Below the pieces are notes generated by a model. It was not told the DNA's origin and did not search any database. It saw nothing but the letters and a program-made list of their open reading frames with translations. Of a stretch of DNA of 64,000 nt, positions 44,956 through 55,461 are shown one piece after another (within the stretch, counting starts at the first letter, position 1; each line of letters opens with the position of its first letter). This DNA is from Chimonanthus salicifolius (lineage: Eukaryota > Streptophyta > Magnoliopsida > Laurales > Calycanthaceae), in NCBI GenBank assembly GCA_013350335.1, contig CM023539.1, positions 22,065,043-22,129,042 on the forward strand, read 5' to 3'. Made by a program: the position numbers and the translations under genes.

Positions 44956-47105
44956 TGTTGTGCAAATTTTAAATTTATAACTCGCAAGCGCACGAACCAT
45001 TAGATAGTATAGCGATTGAAAGCGAGGTTGAACCCATTGGAACTTAGGAAAATATATCGGTGAAAAACATACCATTGAATTATATATTTTAAGAAATTTA
45101 TAAAACATGGAAATAAATCTTAAATATCGAATTAATTATCTAATCTAAGAAATTTAAGTTTAATTTAGAAATATTCTAAAGATAGAAAATAAAATGGAAA
45201 ACCAATTTTTTACCTGAATCAAATTAAGATAGTAGATTTAATCTAAAAATTATAAATAATCTTTACTTAACTTAGAACACAAAACAAATATGCAATTTAT
45301 TACCCAACGTTGTGTATCTCAACTGGTTGGGCTCCCATCTCTTGTAGTGGGAGGTCTCCAGTTCAATCCCTGGCGGCGTTAATTGGGGTGTACTGTGTGG
45401 GTGTGGGGCGTCCCTCTTGGGGGTTTTGGAGTGGCTTAAAGGGGCCGAAGGCGTTGGTTGGTCAGGAGTTTCCCCTAGGTTTAAAAAAAAAGATACAATT
45501 AATTAATTAACTAACCTAGTTCCACAATTTTCAAGAATTTTGAATTTTAAAACAAAAATAAAAATAACACCTAAAATTACCTCTGTACATATTTACAATG
45601 GAACTGGTTCAAGTAAATCAAGGAGGCATTATTTTTCATATTTTCAAATAAAACAAAGGCCTAGAATACGGAACTCACGTAAATCACCAATCATGCACTC
45701 AAATTTTTCATTCATAATTATTCTAAGAATTACATCTATGGATTTCATTAAATTAAAAATCTCAAATTAAACCTTAGAATGAATAGAATTTAACTTTTTC
45801 TTCAAATCTAAAATATTATATTGCACTCTTAAAATAAGAACCTTAGATCGAAGAAGAAAGTCTATTCAATCTAAATTTTCATCACATTTAATTTGAAACA
45901 CTTAAAATAAATCCACACATAGACTTAATTAAAGAATAAAAATAAAATCAAATAATCACTATGCATCAATTGAATAATTGGAAAACCATAGACTAAATAT
46001 TTCATCACACCTTTCTCTTATTATTAAAATATGAAATTAGAATTACAAAACAAAAGGATTTAGGAATTAAGAGGACTCAATAATACAATGGAAAATTAAA
46101 AACTACCAACCTCAAACCCTTATGGAAATCAAAATTGCCAAAGTTTCTCTTTTTGTCTTCTTTCCCTCATCTCCTATGCACAGCCCTTCAATTTCTTCGG
46201 CCAAGTTCAATTTTCTTAAAGGAAGAAAGAGTATTTTTAGATGAAAGGAGGTGGAATGAATGGCTTAGATTTAAAGATTTAAATAAAGCAAGGGACACTT
46301 GGAGGGCTGATATGGTTTGTGCTAAACATGAAATGGCGTAAAGGAGGCAAGGAGGTAGAAAAAATAGTAAAATTCGTGTAAGGAAAGTGGGTAAAAAATC
46401 TCATTTTTTACATATGTACCACATTGTAGCTCAGTGTTGACATAGTTAACATCTGAATCAAGAAATGTCGTAAACTACAAAGTTTTAGCCCTTAAAGTCT
46501 TCTTTTCAACGCAATAAGAATTGATGCAATTGGACATTGAAGTGGAACGTTATTGACAAAATACTGAAGCTGTGTCAAACCTTCCTTATTTTTCTCTACT
46601 TCTTATTTTGCTTCATTTTCCTTAAACCACTTGCCAAATTCGAAAATCCTCTTATAATGACTTGTAAATTTCAAATTTCCTCATATGTATCTTGAGATGA
46701 TGAAAATAGACTTCACACATGTGGATTTCTTCATGGGCTTTTCTTAATGGGCTTAATAATTAGGCTTTTCAAAGTATGAAAAATCTAATAAATAATTTTA
46801 CCACTTACATTCAACTCTAAAAATGACTAAATTAATCCAAACTCTCATAAATGGATTTGAATTAATTAGTTTACAAATAAAACCCTAAAATTGTGGTAAA
46901 ATAATTATTAAAAATTTCAACTTTTTAAAAATATCAACTTATGCCCATAAATTGCAAAATTCACCATTTGAATTCTCATATCTTGTATTTACCTATAAAT
47001 ACTGCAAAACTTCTAAAATCCCATTAAACATATTCTAAAACATACAAAACAAAGGCTAAGTAGTCTAAATGGAAGGGTAAAATAGTCATTTTCCTGTACT
47101 CATCA
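44956..47105 (-). mobile_element. 3' LTR of the LARD-like element, with a SINE inside
   Basis: 2150 bp, of which about 190 bp is a SINE insertion absent from the partner LTR. The remainder, about 1.96 kb, matches 50097-50530 plus 62085-63596. Confidence 0.9.
45303..45491 (+). mobile_element. tRNA-derived SINE inside the LARD 3' LTR
   Basis: A tRNA-like head has box-A-like TATCTCAACTGGTTGGG and box-B-like GGTCTCCAGTTCAATCC, a G/C-rich body unlike its A/T-rich surroundings, and a tail of nine A. The matching site in the other LTR (50428-50450) lacks it, so this is a clean insertion. Flanks 'atgcaatt' and 'atacaatt' are a probable short imperfect duplication. It is a different family from the SINE at 21151. 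Confidence 0.75.
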
Positions 47106-47125
47106 AATACCCCCACACTTATATT
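47106..47125 (-). other. Polypurine tract of the LARD-like element
   Basis: Minus strand AAGTGTGGGGGTATT abuts the 3' LTR start TGATGAG. Confidence 0.8.
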
Positions 47126-48720
47126 TTGGTAGTCCTCGAGCAAAAAAAAACCTAAAAAATATAAAATTAGAAAATAAAAATAAAATCCTAAACTACACCA
47201 CTTTTGCTGGCACTCTCGATTGCATTTAGCATATGCAACAAGCCTTAAAACCCCTAGCTCACCACTAGTGGACGAGTTATAGTCTCGTGAGGACTTCCGG
47301 GGATGATACCCAAAAACATCAAATTTCAGCAAAAATATTTAAATAAAAAACTTAAACATCATACAACTCCAAAATTATTTTACAAAACTTATAGCCGGTG
47401 TGTAGTGTGTGATAACCAATATTAACATAACATTCATTTTCAAAATACGCACAAGTTTTGCAACCACTCGCTGAAAATGCGCTTTAACTCCAAATCTCAC
47501 CAGATATCTCTCACCAAGACTTTCGCTCAAAGATTGGGTTAAAGTTCTCTCAAAAGTATATGTGAGCGGGATAATTTTTCAAGTACAAATATCTCACATA
47601 TTTATCATCAAAAAATGGATTATAACAAAGAAAAATACAGATCTCATGAATAGATGCCATTTTCCTGAGAACGTTGAAATAATATGCCATCATTTTTCTT
47701 CTTCTATTCTCTACTTAAATACCATATTAACTAAGTATCAATAGGACTTCCTAATAGGACAAAACGTGGCTTAGGACCAGGTCATATCAAAGAATGATAA
47801 AAAGACTCAAAAATAAATACTTTGAATAGAAAAAGTAGAGGTCTTCAAATTTTAAAATGGGATATTCTTCCTCTATTTTTTTCATTTCTCAACACTTTCA
47901 AAGCATTTTTTTTCTTCTTTTTTTTCACATTCTTCTTTTGATGTATGGATGTTCCCTTTCTTTTCTTTTCTTTGACCTTTTTTTTTTCTTAAGTGCCATA
48001 TTTTTCATAAAGTACCATCACAATAAAATCATCTCTAACTTTTCCCAGGCCCTAGGATAGGTCGCAGATATATCAACTTTGGCTCAAACTCCATAATCGG
48101 AGTTGGGTATGGATAACATGGCTAGCAAGAAAAAAAGCAGGCTTATTTAAATTCAAGGCTCAAAAGTGGGAACTAACATGATAATATACGGCCAAAATAG
48201 GTAGACTTCAAAGGCTCCAACGGTCAAAAAATAATGGCATATATCACTTCCTAAGCTGCATATGATTATTTTATTGTTTCAAATAAATTCAGAAAAATTC
48301 AAGTGTAATAATCCAAAATTAATGTCGCTCTCAGTATTTGACCAAAATCAAAAGAATAATGAGATCTAATAAGAAAAATGATGCGCACATCAAACAAAAT
48401 AAGAATTTACTTATAACCCTCTGAAAAATCGAATGGCTCAAAAGCTCACTCGGTCAGAAGTCTTAACTGCTATTCTTCCGATGATTACTTAACTGAAGAA
48501 TATTCTTTTTTTCAGCTAATATTAACATGGCTATGTAAAAGTTTACCAAGCATAAATTTTACAAAATTCAATTGAAAAAACAAGATATAAAAATTTTTAT
48601 CCACATATTAATGTTAAAAAACAATTTCTTCAAATTTTCAAATTTTTTTTCACAGATAAACACAAGACTAATTCTTTTTCTTTTCGAAATAGACTAAAAA
48701 ACACACAAAACTGACACAAT

Positions 48721-48770
48721 GTAACTCCCCAATACCCCCAAACTTAAATTGGACATTGTCCTCAATGATG
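48721..48770 (-). other. Second, internal polypurine-tract-like block
   Basis: Minus strand TTTAAGTTTGGGGGTATTGG preceded by 'gaggacaatgtcc'. It parallels the true tract at 47106-47140, which is preceded by 'gaggactaccaa'. The two lie about 1.6 kb apart. Confidence 0.7.
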
Positions 48771-50072
48771 TTCCTTAATCTACAGTGATCAGTTGCAAAT
48801 TAGAAGGAAAAAAAAAACAAATTTGAGTTGAGAATTACCTGCGATGGCTCACTTTATTCAAAACCTGCAAAAACAAATAGACAACAACAACCAAAAAAAA
48901 AAAACAAAGACACTAGATTGACAAAAAAACACAAAAACTAACTCAACGAAAACGAAAACCTAAACTAAACTAAAAGACTAACAACTGACACACAGACAAA
49001 GTCAACATAGACTCAGAGTGGCGAGTAGACATAGATCGACATGAATGGACAAATAACATCAAATCAAAACAAAACGAATACCAAACAATATATGTCCTAA
49101 AATAATTTCGAACATCACACCCCAAAAGGCAATGGTTCTAAATTGATTTAAACTTACAATGCATGAACCATTTTTACTCATATTTTTGGATTTTCTTTTA
49201 ATGCAATCCTAATCTAACAATGCAAGATTTAAAACAAATATGCAAATAATAATCAAATAACTAAACTAATGCATGAAACTAACACCCTAATATGCCTGAT
49301 CAAACTAAATATCCAATTTTTTGTTATTTTTTATATGCAATAAATGCAAGACAACCAAAGAAAATCTATATGAGTAAATGAAAAATTGAAAATTTAAAGA
49401 AAATGAGCTTAGACATTTACCTTGGCTTATAGTGCTTACTTTCAAAAATTTGAGAGCGCGCGATAAAATCCCTGCAAAATAAAACACCACAAACTTTGAT
49501 GAAGATTCTAAATCTCATAAAAAAATGCATGATTCCTAAACTAATGCAACTTTCCAAATCTTATAAGTAGTGGAGGAAATTAACTAATTGGCACCTAATT
49601 AAGAACTCTAAATTAATTAAGACCATAAAAAAAATTAAATTAACATCCACCAAATTAATAAAAATTAGAATTTCAAGTACAAGAGTAATGCATTAAAATC
49701 CAAAGTTGTTCCATGATTATTTTTTTTAATTAGACACCATAACTGGGAGCCTTCCAAATTTAGATTCATTTTCTAAATAAAGAATGAGACTAAATTAAAT
49801 TAAAATTCCAAGATTAGAAAGTGCTAAAAAGAGAAACTAGCTATTTTTTGAAGTTTCTAAAAGTAGAATTCTCCAAAAACAAAAAGAAGTTCTAAATTTA
49901 GCAGTGATTCCAAATTCAGATAATCTACTGATTTTTATTAATTTTAAAAACTTCTAAAATTAGAGTTTCTAAAAATTAGAAACGTCCAATTTTAAAGAGT
50001 TGTCAAAAATAGACATTTTCTAAAAATAGCATTATTTCTAAAAATAAATAATTCAATGGCGATTTTCTAAGT

Positions 50073-50090
50073 TCCCCGACAACGGCGCCA
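50073..50090 (-). other. Primer-binding site, tRNA-Asp type
   Basis: Minus strand TGGCGCCGTTGTCGGGGA sits 6 bp after the 5' LTR end. It matches the complement of plant tRNA-Asp(GTC) with one mismatch, the primer commonly used by Tat/Athila-type gypsy elements. Confidence 0.85.
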
Positions 50091-50096
50091 AAAATT

Positions 50097-50530
50097 TGTT
50101 GTTCAAATTTTAAATTTATAACTCGTAAGCGCACGGGCCATTTGATAGTATAGCAATTGAGTGCGAGGTCGAACCCATCGAAAATTAGAAAAATATATCT
50201 GTGAAAAACATAGCATTGAATTATATATTTTAAAAAATTTATAAAACATGGAAATAAATCTTAAATATTGAATAATTATCTAATCAAAGAAATTTAAATT
50301 TAATTTAGAAATATTCTAAAAATACAAAATAAAATGAAAAATCATTTTTTTACTTGAATCAAATTAAGATGGTGGATTTAATCTAAAACTTATAAATAAT
50401 CTTTACTCAACTTAGAACACAAAGCAAAGATGCAAGTAATTAATTAACTAACCTAGTTCCACAATTTTCAAGAATTTTGAATTTTGAAACAAAAATAAAA
50501 ATAACACCTAAAATTACCTCTGTACATATT
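50097..50530 (-). mobile_element. LARD 5' LTR, left piece (434 bp)
   Basis: Matches the start of 44956-47105 (plus sense). Element D follows after ATATT. Confidence 0.9.
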
Positions 50531-51344
50531 TGTAACACCTCGGTTTTTAGTTTATTATTTATTTAATTTTAATTATGAATTTTAGAATTAAATCTTATAT
50601 GGATAAGGAATTGGGCCATGACCCAATTAGGACCCAACAAATGGTGGAATTGGTTTTATTAAAATTTAAATGGGTAGGATTAAATTAGTGGTGAATCATA
50701 TCCAATTTTGAATAAAGGATCTTATGGCCGAATTTTGAATGTGAAATCCCTAGATTAGGTGCATGAGAGATATGTGGGATTTTAAATCCACAATGATATG
50801 CTAGAATATTTGAAGAGGGACTTTCTTAATTAAATTGGATTTACATATCCTAAGAAAATATTCAAGAATCAAATGAGATTATGCATGGCCGAAATTTAGA
50901 TATAAAATATATATTTTATGTGCATAATATAGTAATCAAGGAGACTATCTAGTTTTAAATAAATAAATGGAATAAGGGAAGGTTTTAAATTAAGAACGAG
51001 AAGTCGGCCATGGCTAAGTGAAACAAGGTCACACGGCATTGCCATCTATGGCAAGGGGTACACGGCTAAGGGTTGCCCATCTTAACAATTTCTAAGTATG
51101 GGATTAAGGAGAGCTTCATAAAAGGAGAGATCCATAGGGGTGCACGGTTTTTACAACCCCATTACCGAGTTATATTTCTCTCTCTCTCCCTCTCTCAAGT
51201 CCTCTCTTACACGGCAAGAGCAAGAGAAGAAAGGGTAGCAACAAAAGGTGTTCTTGTTTGGAGAAAAGCAAAGGGAGAAAGATTAGAAGAGCAAGGATGT
51301 GTTTATTGTTATAATTTTATTTATGAAATCAAAAGAACCATAGG

Positions 51345-52857
51345 GTTTGGCCATGGTGGTTGGCCGAACCCCATGAAGAAAAAAATTAGAGACGGGTTAA
51401 TGGTTTAAAAAGAGAAGAAAGAACCATAGGGTTCGGCCATAGTGCATGGCCGAACCCCATGGAAATATTTGATTACGTAAATGGTTTTAAAGATTGAAAA
51501 CCATGGTGTGTTCTTGATTCATTGATTGTATTTATTTTTTTAGATCTTGGATCATGGAAAATCATGGTTATTTCATGATGGTTTGAATAATTAAAACCAT
51601 GGGGATTTATGGTTTAGATTAACAAATTTAAATGATGAAAATCCATGGAGGAGTTTGATAATATTTAAAGGAAAAATTGGATGGACATTGGGTCGGCCTT
51701 GGTATGGCCGAACCATGATGTTTTGTGGTTAAGCTTTGGGATCCAAAATAATAAAAGGAAGAGGTGAGGTTCGGCCATGGTGTATGGCCGAACCCCACCA
51801 AACTTTTTATGGAAGTGATGATCGGTTTGATGGGATCTAAATCAATGGCTAAGATCATGAACCATGGGGTTCGGCCATGGTGCTTGGCCGAACCCCATGG
51901 GGTAATTTGGAATGGAGATTAAATAGGAAACTATCTAATTTTGGAAGGTGTTTCCAAATATGGAAAGGAGGTTGCTTATTAGGAAAGTTTCTATTCTTGG
52001 AAGTAGATATTAAAATTAGAAAATATCTACTTAAAGACCATGAAGATTATTTATGGAAACCATCCCAAGAATGGAAGGTAAGGCTTGATTATGGAACCTA
52101 ATTTAAATGAATGGATTGGTTGCCATGAGTTAGGTTCAGCCATGATGTATGGCCGAACCCCACTAGGGTTTAGTTTTTGGAAACCTTGTTATTTATGGAA
52201 TATGATATTCAATCATAGAAGAGTTGGTGTTTAATTAAGAAACCTTCTAAATGTGGACCTTAGGTTAAAAACGGAAGGAAGAGTTATTTTTAGAAAACTT
52301 TCCATTTATGGAAAGAGGTTGATGTTTTGATAAGTTAAATAGGGAAACCTTCTAATGATAGAAGGGGAGATTAATAAAGGGAAGTTCTATTCTTGGAAGG
52401 TGAAATCTAAATTTGGAGACCTTCCAATTATGGAAAGGTAGAGATTAATTAGAAATTATGCACCATAGGGTTCAGCCATGGTGTATCGCCGAACCCCATG
52501 GTCTAAATTGAGGGATTAAAGGTATCTGTAATTCATGGTTTAAAGGCTGATTGAGGAATTAGATTATGAACCTACTTTTATGAGTTATGTTGGTAAATAA
52601 AGAAAAGGATACAATGTATATTGATTGTGAAAGGAATGGCAAAAATGTAATTAAAATACCAAAGTAGGAGAACCATGGGTTCGGCCATGATGTATGGCCG
52701 AACCCCATGTGTTATGTTTGATGAACTTATTTGACTAGGAATTTTTTAAGGTCTAAATATGAAAGATTTAAAGGAAAGAGGAAACCAATGGCATTTTGGT
52801 AAGTATGAGAGAATGTTGGACATTGGGTTCGGCCATGGTGTATGCCCGAACCCCATG
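51345..52857. repeat. GGTTCGGCCATGG..GGCCGAACC palindrome array, element D 5' LTR
   Basis: At least nine copies, near 51345, 51430, 51690, 51770, 51870, 52131, 52468, 52678 and 52826. Each has arms GGGTTCGGCCAT and ATGGCCGAACCCC around a 6-8 base centre. Between them lie other inverted repeats: AAGTAGATATT/AATATCTACTT (51999-52033), TTTCCATTTATGGAAA and CCTTCTAATGATAGAAGG. Confidence 0.9.
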
Positions 52858-53992
52858 AATTATTTTATGGGTTTTGTTTATAGACTTAGAACCTTGTAAT
52901 TAGGTGAGACTTGGTGTTGATTTATCATTATATTATAAGGTAATGGGATCTCGCAAGCGGTGCGCGATCGGTGATCGAATCTTGGACGGAAATGCAAGGA
53001 CTTGTGAACGGTCTTAGGTAGGATTCCACCTTTTTGAAACCATGGATTATGTACTTGTTTTTATCTTATGTTTGATGAAAATGTGTTTCAAAGGATCTGA
53101 TTTATTATTGAATTTCAAATGCTACGTTTACATTGATTTAAATGGCATGGATTAATTATGTTCCAAAGGTGATTTTACATGCTAGGTTTTATTTGTATAA
53201 AGAGCATGTATTGGATATGTTTTCAAATGATGATTTTCAATGCTATGTTTATGTTATAAAATAGCATGTGTTTCATTGGCATCTCATGCATGGCATGGGG
53301 TGAAGGATTTATAACCGAAGGGGTCACACTCCGTCGGGGCGTCCGAAAAACCTATGTGCAACACCTTGATGTGATTTCCATCAAGAAGAATTCTGGAGGG
53401 TCCACACTCCGTCGGGGCGACCGAAAGACCTATGTGTAGGCACATTTATGTACAGGCGATGGGTCGGGCTCATTGCATATTTGTCATCATTGCATGGCAT
53501 GGATTTATATGGTTTTGATATCACTATGGTATATGATATGTTTTGTACTAACCATGGGTTTGCCATAACTGGAATACCTACTGGGCGGGTTGTACTAATG
53601 CCCTACTTCTACCCTGTAGTTGGTGCTATAGGTAATCAGGGAAACAATGAACCTAAGGCGAACCAGGCATAGGAGCTTGGAAGATCTAGATTATATATTT
53701 TGAAATAAATTACTCATGAACTTGTATTTGAGTATTTGGATTCTGGAGTGTAATAACTTAGATGGTTGAATGTTTTGGTTTGATGATTATGCCGTACTTT
53801 GCTATCTAAATGGATTAGAACTTGATTCTAATATGATTCCATAATTTGATGATTATGATTCCGCAGTTTTATGATTTTATTCCGCAAGACGGTATTGCTA
53901 TGTGTAAACAAATTTTATTGGACTGAGTCCATACACACATAGGGTTGGCCAGTTAAGGGTCGGACTTTGGAAGTGCGGACTTAATTCGCATC

Positions 53993-54087
53993 GTGACGTC
54001 CCGCGCTCTATCACTTTACTCTGTTACAAAAAAAAATATACACTAAATTTACGAGAAAAAGCAAGTGAAAAAGGGCGGGACGTTACA
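53993..54087 (+). other. Terminal LTR hairpin, element D 5' LTR
   Basis: GTGACGTCCCGCGCTCTATC (53993-54012, stem continuing to 54016) can pair with the complement in AAGTGAAAAAGGGCGGGACG (54063-54082, stem continuing to the LTR end at 54087). About 20 of 24 positions pair around an A/T-rich loop. The primer site begins 2 bp later. Confidence 0.75.
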
Positions 54088-54089
54088 GT

Positions 54090-54101
54090 TGGTATCAAAG
54101 T
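54090..54101 (+). other. Primer-binding site of element D
   Basis: TGGTATCAAAGT, close to TGGTATCAGAGC of tRNA-iMet. Confidence 0.8.
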
Positions 54102-54358
54102 GAACCCGAAACTTGAATCTCTCGAAGTAAATTAATCTGGTCTCGTGCATTAATTTACTTTGTTAAACTCAGAGGGATGATAGCAAAGGAAGTACTGGTC
54201 AAAATAATCAGATTATCAAACGTAGCAACATAGGATGTATTTCCCCGGAAATAAAACAAAATCAAGTGTGCTTATTTGGAAATTTTCCCCAATAGGTAGG
54301 AAATACAAAATTTTGTTTTTAGATACTAAGTCTTGATGTTTTCAATGGCTTAGGGAAA

Positions 54359-55461
54359 AATGGCTCCAAGGGGAAGACCAAGGAGAATTACTTGACAAAA
54401 TCCAAAATGGGGGTGATGAGGAGGAAGTACACTCTTATCATGAGGAAGAACACTCTCACCCTGATGAAGATTACTCTTATCACGAGGAAGAAGAAAGCAG
54501 TGTTAACATACCACCAGTGCCTCCTGAGTTACAAAATCTGGTTCAAGCAGTGGTTACGTCAGTGCTCCAACAATGTTTGAATGAGAATGGAATAGCCAAT
54601 GGTAACAATGACAGGAATATGGTCAGGGACTTCCAGCAACAGCGCCCTCCTTATTTCAAGGGGAGGGAAGGGGCTGTTGGAGTAGAAAATTGGCTAAAGA
54701 AGATTTCTCAAATCCTGACTTTGCTGAATGTTACGAATCATGCTCACAAGATCTTACTGGCCACATCACAGCTAATTGATGATGCTGGTATGTGGTGGGA
54801 GGTGATAGAGAAGCAGCGATCACTTATACCGGAAGGACAAAGGACTGCCATGACCTGGGAACAGTTCTCAGCTACCTTTCTGAAACATTATTTTCCCAAG
54901 GAAGAGAAGGAATGACAGATACAGGTTTTTCTATCTTTGGTATAGGGTACCATGACTGTGGCAGAATACCACCAAGAGTTTCTCGGTCTATCTGTGTATG
55001 CATTTTATATGGTGGATACTGAGCATCGAAGGGCACGGAAGTTTGAGCGGGGCCTTCGGCCTAACATAAGGGCCAAGGTCACTATATTCAAGGCAGCTAC
55101 ATTGGCAGAAGTGGTCAGCAGGGCCACAATAGCAGAGCGAGAATTGGCTGAGTCGACACGGTTTGACAATCGCCGAGTTCCGAGTGGGAAGGGTACATTC
55201 CAGCCCAACAAGAGGTTCCGACCAAACTTTAGCAGACCCGCACCATCTACAGGGTCAACGGGGGGCTTCCGTCCAAACCATCCCTCCCCATTTGCATCAG
55301 TCGTACAGGGCCCCAAAAGTGGGAACAATTGCTTTTATTGTGATCAGCCTGGTCACTTTAAGAGGGAGTATCCCAAACTCAACAAACCCTCATACTCCAA
55401 AGGCTCATCTCGTCCACCAGTTAGGCCAGCTAATTCATGTGGAGGTAGGATAGCTAATTAG
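54359..55461 (+). pseudogene. Gag of element D, with frameshift and stops
   Basis: The start MAPRGRPRRIT is followed at once by a stop in that frame. The main frame picks up near 54391 with an acidic Glu/His/Tyr stretch to about 54500. The capsid region reads RPPYFKGREGAVGVENWLKK, then MTWEQFSATFLKHYFPKEEK, with TGA and TAG at 54913 and 54943 in an otherwise continuous frame. It continues TVAEYHQEFLGLSVYAF and FERGLRPNIRAKV to a Pro/Arg/Phe-rich linker, and a zinc knuckle CFYCDQPGHFKREY at about 55330, where the last Cys is Tyr. Gag forms the particle that packages element RNA; this copy cannot make a full-length one. Confidence 0.9.

Larger units (their letters stand above)
47106..50096 (-). 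other. Interior of the LARD-like element, non-coding
   Basis: A/T-rich with many A or T runs. There is no RT, integrase, protease or gag motif in any frame. Near the right end (49780-50060) are degenerate 'ttctaaaaat' repeats. Confidence 0.8.
50531..54087 (+). mobile_element. 5' LTR of element D
   Basis: 3557 bp, starts TGTAACACCTCGG, ends GGGACGTTACA. A weak TATA-like 'ttcataaaagga' at 51115 precedes a CT-rich tract and then the palindrome array, so most of the LTR would be transcribed leader. Confidence 0.95.

Noticed and set aside
47857..48060. 67-residue hydrophobic frame in the LARD interior
   Set aside because: Produced by poly-T runs in non-coding sequence.
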